60,870 nt of DNA from NCBI GenBank assembly GCA_019637815.1, contig JAHBUZ010000025.1, positions 1-60,870 of the forward strand, written 5' to 3'. Positions within the stretch are counted from its first letter, which is position 1. The number at the start of each line of letters is the position of its first letter. A model generated the notes under the pieces. The model saw nothing but the letters and a program-made list of their open reading frames with translations, was not told where the DNA came from and ran no database searches. Shown here piece after piece: positions 34,452-41,697 of this stretch. The stretch is from Chloroflexota bacterium. Lineage in GTDB: Bacteria; Chloroflexota; Limnocylindria; Limnocylindrales; CSP1-4. Position numbers and translations under genes: made by a program.

Positions 34452-36665
34452 GAGCTCGAACAGGCGCGCCTGGAAGTCACCACGCACACCGGCCTCGCGT
34501 GGCTCATCGTCGAGGAAGAGGCCGACGGTCATCAGCTCATCCCCGCCCCGGACGAGGCTGTTGCGCCGGACGAGCGTGTCGTCGGTCTCCGGCCACACCC
34601 GCACCTGATAGCGGCGCGCCGGGTCCAGGCCACGCAACCGCACCGCCGAGGGCCCGGGCACGGGTCGGGACAGCACGCGGTACCAGCCCACGACCGCGTG
34701 GTGCGCGTCGTCCGAGACGCACATCCAGGCCGTGTCGTTGCCGTTGCCCGCGAACGGGTCGATGAGTCGCAGGAACCGACCGCGCTGGAGCGTCTCCCGA
34801 TGCGCCTTGACCCAGGCGACCTGGTCCGTCACCTGCGCTCGCTCCTCGGTCGAGAGCGCGGTCAGGTCCAGCTCATAGCCGAAGGCGCCGAACGCGGCGA
34901 CCGCGGCGCGGGTCGCGAGCGGGGTGATCCGCCCCGTCTGGTGGTTGGGGACGGCCGCGACATGCGCCCCCATCGAGCTGACGGGAAACACCATCGAGGT
35001 GCCCCACTGGATGCGCAGTCGCTCGACCGCGTCCGTGTCGTCGCTCGTCCACGCCTGGGGTGCGAACGCGAGCATCCCCGCATCGAACCGGCCGCCACCG
35101 CTGGCGCACGACTCGAACAGGATGTGCGGGAAGCGTTCCGTGAGCCGCCGATACAGCTCGTACACGCCGAGGATGTTCCGCGTGCGCATCTCCCCCTGGC
35201 GCTCAGCGGGCAGCACGCCCGACCACGACTCGGTCATGGTCCGGTTCATGTCCCACTTCACGTAGTCGATGGGCGCCGACGAGAGGATGGCACTCAACGC
35301 CCCGGCCAGGTGGTCGACGACCTCCGTCCGACCGAGATCGAGGACGAGCTGCTGGCGGCTCTCGGTCCGCGGCAGACCCGGCACACCGATGGCCCAGTCG
35401 GGATGCGCCCGGAACAGGTCCGAATCGGCGCTCACCATCTCCGGCTCGATCCAGATCCCGAAGGTCATCCCCAGGTCACGGATACGCCGTGCGAGCGTCT
35501 CCAGCCCGTTGGGCAGCTTGCGTCGATCGACCACCCAGTCGCCGAGCGACCGGTCGTCCGAATCGCGTCGACCGAACCAGCCATCGTCGAGACAGAACAG
35601 CTCGATGCCCAGCTCGGCGGCCACGCGGGCGATGTCGACGATGCGGTCCTCGTCGAAGTCGAAGTAGGTCGCCTCCCAGTTGTTGATGAGGATCGGGCGG
35701 ACCCGGTCGCGCCACTCCCCGCGGGCGAGCCGCGACCGGTACAGCCGATGGAACGCCTCGCTCATGGCACCCAGCCCGTCCGTCGCATGCACGACGACCG
35801 CCTCGGGGGACGTGAACGAGTCACCCGGCGCGAGGTGCCACGCGAAGGAGTCGGGATGGAGCCCCATCCGCAGCCGGGTCGTGGCGTACTGGTCCACCTC
35901 CACGTCCGCGAGGAAGTCACCCGACCACACGAGGCTGACCCCGATCGCCTCACCGGCCGCTTCCGTGGTGGAGGGACGGACGAGGGCCATGAACGGGGAC
36001 GCGACGAGGCTCGACGAGCCGCGCAGGCTCTCGGTCGCGTATCGACCGGGCGTGAGCGGTGCGCGCGTCACGTGACGCTCCCGGACCCACGACCCGTGGA
36101 GCGTGATGCGCTCCCAGTCCGCACCCGGCATGTCCAGGGAGGCGCTCATCAGGGTCCGGAGCGTGACCGGCGCGTCGCCGTCGTTGCGGACGGTGATGGA
36201 GCGTGCCAGCGCGGGATGGTCGCGGAACAGGGTGAGCCGCACGGTCGCCACGAGGCTCGTCCGCTCGTCCACGAGGTCCACCTCGAGGGTGTCCGCCTCG
36301 ACGTCATCCTCGACATAGGTGGCGGGCATGCCGCCCGCGAGCGCGGGCTTGCCCCTGAGGATGCGGTGGTCGCGCACGCGGAGGCGCATCGCCTGCGAGC
36401 CGTCGGGGAGATCCACCGCCAGGGCGGGCTGTCGGTAGTCACCCGTGTCGGGCGTCGGCAGCTCGAGTCGGATGGGCGCGCCGACCCGGTTCTCCCAACC
36501 GTGGAAGGGGCCGCGTGCGAGATGGCGATAGTCCACGCCGGGGGTGAGCGCAGAGCCCAGATAGAGCTGCCCCAGCTCGCCGTTCTCCAGCACAGCGAGG
36601 ATGACGCTCATCCGCTCGTTGCGCAGGTGCCATTGACGCGCTGCGGGATCCCACTCGATCGGCAT
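34440..36665 (-). CDS. GH36 alpha-galactosidase
   Basis: The protein has 741 residues, full family length, from ATG 36665 (MPIEWDPAARQW). There is an N-terminal beta-sandwich to about residue 325, then a TIM barrel: PILINNWEATYFDFDE, LDDGWFGRRD, GIWIEPEMV, nucleophile Asp472 in YVKWDMNRTM, and acid/base Asp542 in WTSDDTD after SCASGGGRFD. No signal peptide is present, so it is intracellular and acts on imported alpha-galactosides (melibiose, raffinose). TACGAT on the minus strand (rc of 36673-36678) lies 7 nt before the ATG, pointing to a leaderless mRNA. No dedicated transporter is adjacent. Confidence 0.93.
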   Translation of the reverse strand: MPIEWDPAARQWHLRNERMSVILAVLENGELGQLYLGSALTPGVDYRHLARGPFHGWENRVGAPIRLELPTPDTGDYRQPALAVDLPDGSQAMRLRVRDHRILRGKPALAGGMPATYVEDDVEADTLEVDLVDERTSLVATVRLTLFRDHPALARSITVRNDGDAPVTLRTLMSASLDMPGADWERITLHGSWVRERHVTRAPLTPGRYATESLRGSSSLVASPFMALVRPSTTEAAGEAIGVSLVWSGDFLADVEVDQYATTRLRMGLHPDSFAWHLAPGDSFTSPEAVVVHATDGLGAMSEAFHRLYRSRLARGEWRDRVRPILINNWEATYFDFDEDRIVDIARVAAELGIELFCLDDGWFGRRDSDDRSLGDWVVDRRKLPNGLETLARRIRDLGMTFGIWIEPEMVSADSDLFRAHPDWAIGVPGLPRTESRQQLVLDLGRTEVVDHLAGALSAILSSAPIDYVKWDMNRTMTESWSGVLPAERQGEMRTRNILGVYELYRRLTERFPHILFESCASGGGRFDAGMLAFAPQAWTSDDTDAVERLRIQWGTSMVFPVSSMGAHVAAVPNHQTGRITPLATRAAVAAFGAFGYELDLTALSTEERAQVTDQVAWVKAHRETLQRGRFLRLIDPFAGNGNDTAWMCVSDDAHHAVVGWYRVLSRPVPGPSAVRLRGLDPARRYQVRVWPETDDTLVRRNSLVRGGDELMTVGLFLDDEPREAGVRGDFQARLFELEAV

Positions 36666-36727
36666 GCCGCAGATCGTACGTCGCTGGCGGTGACGCCGCG
36701 CGAGCCGTCCGCGGAGCGGTGTCAGTC

Positions 36728-37246
36728 CTACGGGGTGGCGGTGTCGGCCCGGAGGAAGACGCCCTCCTCGACATCGGTGATGACCGCCATCGCCGCCTGG
36801 AACGTCGGATCGTCCGGATCCCGGAACCCGAGCGACCGTGCGGCGGCTGCCTGGCGCCGACCGGCGGTCAGGAAGGCGATCGGCTCGCCGGCGGCCAACG
36901 GCACGACCTGCTCCAGCGCGACCGCGAGATGGATCGCGTCGATCACCCGCAGTGGGTGGTCCTCGACGATCCCGACCGCTCGCCGGAGTACCGGGTCCGC
37001 CAGGAACGCGAGCAACTGGATCGGACCTCCCGGACCACAGTCCGCCTCGAACCGGCGAAGTGTCGGCCGAAGCTGGATCCTGCCGGCCTGCGCCGCAGCG
37101 GCCAGTGCGCTCGCGACCTCGGCCAGGACCAGCTCGGTGCTGACCACGGGCTCGGTGCCTTCCAGGATCCGGGCACGCCACCGGGCGTGCCCGGGCTCGT
37201 CACCGAGGTAGGCCGATGCGATGACGCTGGCGTCCGCGTACATCAT
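36728..37246 (-). CDS. vapC: PIN-domain ribonuclease toxin (VapC-like)
   Basis: The protein has 172 residues; the ATG overlaps the antitoxin stop (ATGATG). PIN acidic residues: Asp5 in YADASVIA, Glu43 in LVLAEVASAL and Asp104 in RVIDAIHLAVAL. The usual fourth Asp, expected in T-x-D after the fourth strand, is replaced (LTAGRRQ, 127-133), which many PIN proteins tolerate. It is longer than typical VapC (about 130), with a C-terminal tail of about 30 residues. As the partner of the upstream RHH protein it probably cleaves RNA when released. Confidence 0.86.
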   Translation of the reverse strand: MMYADASVIASAYLGDEPGHARWRARILEGTEPVVSTELVLAEVASALAAAAQAGRIQLRPTLRRFEADCGPGGPIQLLAFLADPVLRRAVGIVEDHPLRVIDAIHLAVALEQVVPLAAGEPIAFLTAGRRQAAAARSLGFRDPDDPTFQAAMAVITDVEEGVFLRADTATP

Positions 37247-37656
37247 CGAGCAGGTCCCTCGGCCGAGTCGGTCACCTCGGGCCGGTCCGAGCCTTCGGCT
37301 GCGCCCGGTGCTGGCCACATCCCCGAGTCGATCCGATCCCACAGGAGGTTGCCATCCTGATCGCGCTGCCAGAACTCGCTCCGGGCCCAGGCGAGCGCCT
37401 CCTTGGCCACCGGGCCCATCCCTCTCGTCAGCGCCCACACCTCCTCATGGGTCGGCGGTGGCTCCGACGGGGTCAGGTAGACCGCGAGACCTGCCTCCTC
37501 CACCCGTCGGGCGATCTCGCGACGGCGACCCATGGTCCGGGTCGCCTGGGTGAGCAGGCGATTGACGAACGTGTTGACCGAGACACCCTCCGCCTTCGCG
37601 CGCGCCTTGACATCGTCGAGGAGCTGGTCGTCCACACGGGTGATGAGCTGGCGCAT
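37243..37656 (-). CDS. vapB: ribbon-helix-helix antitoxin (VapB-like)
   Basis: The protein has 137 residues. The N-terminal 42 residues are an RHH DNA-binding unit (QLITRVDDQLLDDVKARA, AEGVSVNTFVNRLL). The long C-terminal part, with LTPSEPPPTHEEVW, should wrap the PIN toxin. An extended -10 box, TGC-TATCAT (rc of 37663-37671), lies 6 nt upstream of the ATG. The GATAGCAT inverted repeat there is the likely autoregulatory operator. Confidence 0.86.
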   Translation of the reverse strand: MRQLITRVDDQLLDDVKARAKAEGVSVNTFVNRLLTQATRTMGRRREIARRVEEAGLAVYLTPSEPPPTHEEVWALTRGMGPVAKEALAWARSEFWQRDQDGNLLWDRIDSGMWPAPGAAEGSDRPEVTDSAEGPAR

Positions 37657-37664
37657 CCCGTCAT

Positions 37665-37746
37665 GATAGCATCAGGCGTGCTGTATGCTATCGTTTGGGG
37701 TAGGGAGTACCCGAGGTCGGCTGTCGGCATCGGGACGCGATAGCAT
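37665..37746. promoter_or_regulatory. vapBC / methyltransferase divergent control region with GATAGCAT operator
   Basis: GATAGCAT (37665-37672) and ATGCTATC (37685-37692) form a perfect 8-bp inverted repeat with a 12-bp gap. A third GATAGCAT half-site lies at 37739-37746. The first overlaps the vapB -10 box; the third supplies TAGCAT exactly 7 nt before the methyltransferase ATG. Bound antitoxin could therefore control both divergent genes. Confidence 0.65.
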
Positions 37747-37753
37747 CGAACGC

Positions 37754-38563
37754 ATGCCCGCGACCGAGCCACGCTATGTCCACGGCCACCACGAGAGCGT
37801 GCTCCGATCGCATCGGTGGCGTACCGCCGAGAACTCCGCGGGCTACCTACTGCCACATCTCCGGCCGGGGATGCGCCTGCTGGACGTGGGCTGCGGTCCG
37901 GGGACCATCACGATCGACCTGGCGGCGCGGGTCACGCCGGGCGAGGTGGTGGGCATCGATCCCGCGGAGGCGCCACTCGTCGAGGCTCGGCGGGACGCTG
38001 CGGCACGCGGCGTCGACGGCGTCACGTTCGAGGTGGCCGATGGCATGGCACTCCCCTACCCGGACGCCTCGTTCGATGTCGTGCACGCCCACCAGGTGCT
38101 CCAGCACGTGCCCGATCCGGTGGGCATGCTCCGGGAGATGGCCCGCGTGTGCCGACCCGGCGGTCTGGTGGCGGCGCGTGACTCCGACTACGCCGCGTTC
38201 ACGTGGCATCCCGCATCACCCGTCCTCGATGAGTGGCTGGAGCTGTACCACCGGGTCGCGCGGGCCAGTGGTGGTGAACCCGATGCAGGACGGTGGCTGC
38301 TCGCCTGGGCGCATGCGGCCGGCCTGATCGATGTGACCGCCAGCGCGAGCGCCTGGTGCTTCGCGACCGACGAGGATCGAGCGTGGTGGGGCGGGCTGTG
38401 GGCGGAGCGTGCCCTGCACTCGAGCTATGCCAGCCAGTCGCTGTCACTCGGCCTCGCGGACCAGGCGACGCTGGAGCGGATCAGCGAGGGCTGGCGATCG
38501 TGGTCGGTCGAGCCGGACGGCTGGTTCGCCATCCTCCACGCGGAGATCCTGGCGCGCGTCTGA
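37754..38563 (+). CDS. class I SAM-dependent methyltransferase
   Basis: The protein has 269 residues from ATG 37754, supported by the TAGCAT box 7 nt upstream. SAM motif I LLDVGCGPG (42-50), then VVGIDPAEAPL, motif II/III region FDVVHAHQVLQHVPDP, and RPGGLVAARDSDY. It resembles UbiE/Methyltransf_11 small-molecule methyltransferases; the substrate is unknown. The downstream 617 bp carry repeats and no gene. Confidence 0.87.
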   Translation: MPATEPRYVHGHHESVLRSHRWRTAENSAGYLLPHLRPGMRLLDVGCGPGTITIDLAARVTPGEVVGIDPAEAPLVEARRDAAARGVDGVTFEVADGMALPYPDASFDVVHAHQVLQHVPDPVGMLREMARVCRPGGLVAARDSDYAAFTWHPASPVLDEWLELYHRVARASGGEPDAGRWLLAWAHAAGLIDVTASASAWCFATDEDRAWWGGLWAERALHSSYASQSLSLGLADQATLERISEGWRSWSVEPDGWFAILHAEILARV

Positions 38564-38603
38564 GCTGGCGGCCCGGCTCGGGCCCCGCAGCGGGCCAGGC
38601 CCA

Positions 38604-38760
38604 TTCGCCGAGGGTGACCTGGCGCGTTCGCCGAGGGTGACCTGGCGCGTTCGCGGCGGGTGACCTGGCGCGTTCGCGGCGGTGGCCGGGCTCTCGCGCG
38701 CGTGGCCTGGGCCTCCGTGCCTCGGCGCGTGGCCTGGGCCTCCGTGCCTTGGCCCGTGGC
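38604..38760. repeat. two adjacent GC-rich tandem repeats (23 bp x about 3.6; 27 bp x about 2.4)
   Basis: The 23-bp units start at 38604, 38627, 38650 and 38673 (last one partial), with core GAGGGTGACCTGGCGCG drifting to CGGCGGGTGACCTGGCGCG. The 27-bp units start at 38698, 38725 and 38752 (partial), core GTGGCCTGGGCCTCCGTGCC. A unit of 23 bp is not a multiple of three, which argues against coding. They are likely length-variable between strains. Confidence 0.85.
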
Positions 38761-38790
38761 GCCTCCCGTCGTCCTCCCCGCCGCCGATAC

Positions 38791-38962
38791 CTGGCCGATC
38801 GCCCGACTGATGGACCACCTGCCGGTCCATCGGGGCCACTTCCATGCCGGATGCCCCACTGGTGGAGCGATCGGCGAACGGGCCGAGCGTGGGCGCCGGC
38901 TCCGGACCCGGCAGCAGGCGGCACGCGATCCACCAGTGCGGCCAACTGGCGAGGTTCCACCA
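38791..38962 (-). repeat. interspersed ACTGGT element, copy 2
   Basis: Orientation is opposite to copy 1. It begins GGCCGATCG and contains GACTGATGGACCACCTGCC, CCACTTCCATGCC, CCACTGGTGGAGCGATCGGC, GAGCGTGGGC, CACGCGATCCACCAGTG and CAACTGGCGAGG, matching copies 1 and 3 in order. It is more diverged from the other two at its 3' end. Confidence 0.7.
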
Positions 38963-39181
38963 GGAGGCCGCCGACCCACCGGGACGCCGGGACGCCGGGA
39001 CCCGCCCCGCGGTCGCCGACACGCTGGATGCCGACCTGCGCCTTGCCGTGACGAACGTCTGGATGCGTATCCAGGACCGGTCAGTGCTTGACACGCGCCG
39101 GTCGTACGAGCACGCTACCGCGCGCCACGGCATCCGCGGCGGAACGGAGCCTGGCTCAGGCGACCGGACAAGGGGGGACGC

Positions 39182-40273
39182 ATGTCTCGACGCACACGGC
39201 TCGTGACGATCGCGAGCACTGCAGCACTACTCATCGCCTCGATGGCCGTGCCCGCATCGGCCGGCCCCGAGAAGACGACCCGCTGGGTCGACGACGACGG
39301 CAAGGCGGGCCCCAACGGCTGCGGTGGCAGCCGGACGGCCTTCACCAGCGTCCAGGCCGCGATCACGGCCTCGGACCGGAATGACGTCGTGATCGTCTGC
39401 CCCGGGACCTACACCGAGCGGCTCGAGATCACCGGCGACCGCCACGGCCTCACGGTCCGAGCGAGCGGCAAGTGGACCGCCCGCATCCGGGCGCCGAGGG
39501 TCGGCGAGACCGGCTATCTCGTCCGGGTCGATGGCGTCCAGGACGTGACGCTCCAGCACCTGGAGCTCGTGTTCCCCACCAGCGGCAGTTGCCTGGACTA
39601 TGCGAACGCCATCTCGGTCCAGTCTGGCCACGGCATCCGGATCCTCGGCAACCACATCCGACCCAATGGCTCCGCGAGCCTGGGCCCGTGTGGCTATGCG
39701 GACGGGATCGACCTGGACGCTTCCCGTCGCGTGCGCATCTCCTCGAACCTCATCCGGGACTTCAGGAGCGACGGGATCACCATCGATGGCTCCCGCGGTG
39801 TCATCCACGGCAATGCTGTGCGGTACCTCCACGCGGCATATACGAGTCCCGAGAGCGGAGACCAGGGCATCGAGATCGACGGATCGCGCTTCCGGATCAG
39901 CGCGAACGTGGTGCGGACCCGTGATGATGGGAGCGCGTCGCTTCCGTATCTCGCCGATGGCATCGACGTCGATGACGACCTGACCGGTTCGGTCGTGCGG
40001 GACAACGTCGTCCGTGGCGCCTGGATCGGCATCCAGGTCTCGGGCTCGGGGGCGACCGTCCTGCGCAACCGCGCGACGCGCAACCTGATCGGGATCGCGG
40101 CCAACGATGGTGGCAACACCCTCCGGGGCAATGATGCCCGCGGCAACCTCGACTTCGACTGCTACGACGCGACCATCGGGTCCGGGACCGCGGGCACGGA
40201 CAACACCTGGAAGAACAACCAGGGCAACGGCGTCCCATTCGGCATCTGCGCGGGGGACCTGCTGCCGACCTGA
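39182..40273 (+). CDS. secreted right-handed parallel beta-helix protein
   Basis: The protein has 363 residues; ATG with GGGGGG about 6 nt upstream. The signal peptide ends PASA before GPEK (cleavage about residue 27). The body has PbH1-type repeats: ISVQSGHGIRILGNHIR, GIDLDASRRVRISSNLIRD, GITIDGSRGVIHGNAVR and GIEIDGSRFRISANVVR, ending in CYDATIGSGTAGTDNTWKNN. Pectate-lyase-like fold. It lacks recognisable catalytic Asp/Arg sets, so it may bind or modify carbohydrate; mannuronan epimerase-like or structural roles are possible. It is stand-alone. Confidence 0.85.
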   Translation: MSRRTRLVTIASTAALLIASMAVPASAGPEKTTRWVDDDGKAGPNGCGGSRTAFTSVQAAITASDRNDVVIVCPGTYTERLEITGDRHGLTVRASGKWTARIRAPRVGETGYLVRVDGVQDVTLQHLELVFPTSGSCLDYANAISVQSGHGIRILGNHIRPNGSASLGPCGYADGIDLDASRRVRISSNLIRDFRSDGITIDGSRGVIHGNAVRYLHAAYTSPESGDQGIEIDGSRFRISANVVRTRDDGSASLPYLADGIDVDDDLTGSVVRDNVVRGAWIGIQVSGSGATVLRNRATRNLIGIAANDGGNTLRGNDARGNLDFDCYDATIGSGTAGTDNTWKNNQGNGVPFGICAGDLLPT

Positions 40274-40622
40274 TCCTGGGCGCCGGCCGCACTCCGGGGT
40301 CGCGTGCCCCGGAGTCGCGGCGCGTGGACCGGCGTGGGCCGAGCCCGGTCCGAGCCCGGGCGGACCGGTGGGGCTCTCGGCGCCCCGCGAGCCACCGCAG
40401 TGACGACCTCGGCGATGCTCGGATATGACTCAGGACGGGATGGAGCTCCCGGCGCCCGAACCCGCGGTGATGCTCCGATATGACTCGGGAGGGGTAGGCC
40501 CATACCCTGCCCGAGCACGGATCGCGTCCGTCACGGGGTGCCGATGGACCGATGGAACGACCGCGACCGTCGGTGTCGCCGCCGGCAGCACGACCTCCAG
40601 CCACGGCCAACTCGGCGACGGG
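40274..40622. other. 349-bp intergenic region between convergent genes with second-family repeat
   Basis: No gene was found. Copy B of the GATGCTCCGAT repeat lies at about 40455-40530, and a shortened copy of its left half (GATGCTCGGATATGACTC) starts at about 40412, making a partial tandem. The first 130 bp are GC-rich CCGGGG-type sequence without recognisable signal. Confidence 0.55.
40412..40530 (+). repeat. second repeat family, copy B, with a partial tandem copy
   Basis: The full copy matches 14605-14690: GATGCTCCGATATGACTC, a short hairpin (GGGTA/TACCC), then GAGCACGGATCGC. The partial copy 55 bp to the left shares GATGCTC(C/G)GATATGACTC and ends before the hairpin. Confidence 0.6.
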
Positions 40623-41663
40623 TCACGACGCGATGGCATCACCCAGGAGCCGCTCGGCCTGCGCGGCCATGACGAGGTCCTCCCGAGCCTCCACGACCAG
40701 CACGGTCGGGCCGCCGAGCACGGTGAGTCGCTCGACGATGGACGCACGGACCGCCCCCGCGTGCTCGCCGATGCCGCCGGTGAACACGACCGCATCGAGC
40801 CTCGGCAGCGCGACCGCCGCCGCCCCGATGGCGGCCGACGCGCGCGCCACGAACATCTCGATGGCGAGCGCGGCCCGCGTGTCACCGTCCTCCGCGGCCG
40901 CCTGGACCTCCCGCAGATCGGCGCTCACGCCCGACACGCCGAGCAACCCCGACCGATGCTCGAGCACCTCGGACATCCCATCGGCAGACAGCGCTCCATC
41001 GGCCAGGAGCCGGAGCATGGCGCCAGGGTCGATCGAGCCCGAACGCGTCGTCATCATCAGCCCCTCGAGCGGCGTGACGCCCATCGAGGTGCGCACCGAA
41101 CGCCCACCCTCCACGGCCGTCACCGAGCACCCCCCGCCCAGGTGCGCGACGACCAGGCAGAGATCCGCCACGGGTCGACCGAGTCGCCTCGACGCCTCCC
41201 CGACCGACCACTCGACCGACAACCCATGGAAGCCGAACCGACGGACGCCCCACCGGTCCGCCCAGTCCCAGGGCACCGGATAGCGCCACTCTGCCTCCGG
41301 CAGGCTCGCGTGGAACGCGGTGTCGAAGCAGCAGACCTGCGGCTCGTCCGGGAACCGCGCGCGAGCCGCCTCCAGCGCACGCAGCGCAGGCGGCTGATGG
41401 AGTGGCGCCAGCGCCACGAGCGTCTCTAGCTCCCCGGCCACCGCATCGTCCACCACGACCGGTGCCGTGAACCGCGTTCCACCGTGCACGAACCGGTAGA
41501 CGACGGCATCCGGTCGGAGGTCGGGCCCGAGGCCCTGGAGCAGGTCGTCGAGCGCTGCGGGATCATCGAGCGTCAGGCCCTCGGCGCGAGCCAACGCCTC
41601 ACCACCATCGACGAGGCTCGCCTTGGTGGTCCGTGACCCCGCGTTCAGGACCAGGACGCGCAT
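40623..41663 (-). CDS. ackA: acetate kinase
   Basis: The protein has 346 residues from ATG 41663 (MRVLVLNAGSRTTK). ASKHA motifs: NAGSRTTK (the usual NAGSSSLK varied at the Ser-Ser-Leu positions), YRFVHGG, CCFDTAFH, RFGFHGLS, VVAHLGGGCSVTA and VFTGGIGEHA. It is about 50 residues shorter than canonical AckA. It lies 34 bp downstream of xfp in one operon and would turn the acetyl phosphate made by Xfp into acetate with ATP synthesis. Butyrate or propionate kinases are less likely given the partner. Confidence 0.9.
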   Translation of the reverse strand: MRVLVLNAGSRTTKASLVDGGEALARAEGLTLDDPAALDDLLQGLGPDLRPDAVVYRFVHGGTRFTAPVVVDDAVAGELETLVALAPLHQPPALRALEAARARFPDEPQVCCFDTAFHASLPEAEWRYPVPWDWADRWGVRRFGFHGLSVEWSVGEASRRLGRPVADLCLVVAHLGGGCSVTAVEGGRSVRTSMGVTPLEGLMMTTRSGSIDPGAMLRLLADGALSADGMSEVLEHRSGLLGVSGVSADLREVQAAAEDGDTRAALAIEMFVARASAAIGAAAVALPRLDAVVFTGGIGEHAGAVRASIVERLTVLGGPTVLVVEAREDLVMAAQAERLLGDAIAS

Positions 41664-41697
41664 CAGGATCGCCCTCGAAGACCGCTGGACCCGGCGC

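Larger units (their letters stand above)
38564..39181. other. 618-bp intergenic region rich in repeats
   Basis: No gene is supported; all open frames are Arg/Pro/Ala-rich. In order it holds a 23-bp tandem repeat (38604-38686), a 27-bp tandem repeat (38698-38760) and copy 2 of the interspersed ACTGGT element (38791-38962). From 38963 to 39181 nothing was recognised except the GGGGGG ribosome site of the next gene. Confidence 0.65.

Noticed and set aside
33627..37211. 1194-residue plus-strand open frame
   Set aside because: It lies opposite pabB, DUF2630, GH36 and vapC, all of which show family motifs on the minus strand. The plus translation is His/Arg/Pro-rich with no domain.
38604..38760. 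possible CRISPR array
   Set aside because: The repeats are directly adjacent with no spacers, and no cas genes are present.
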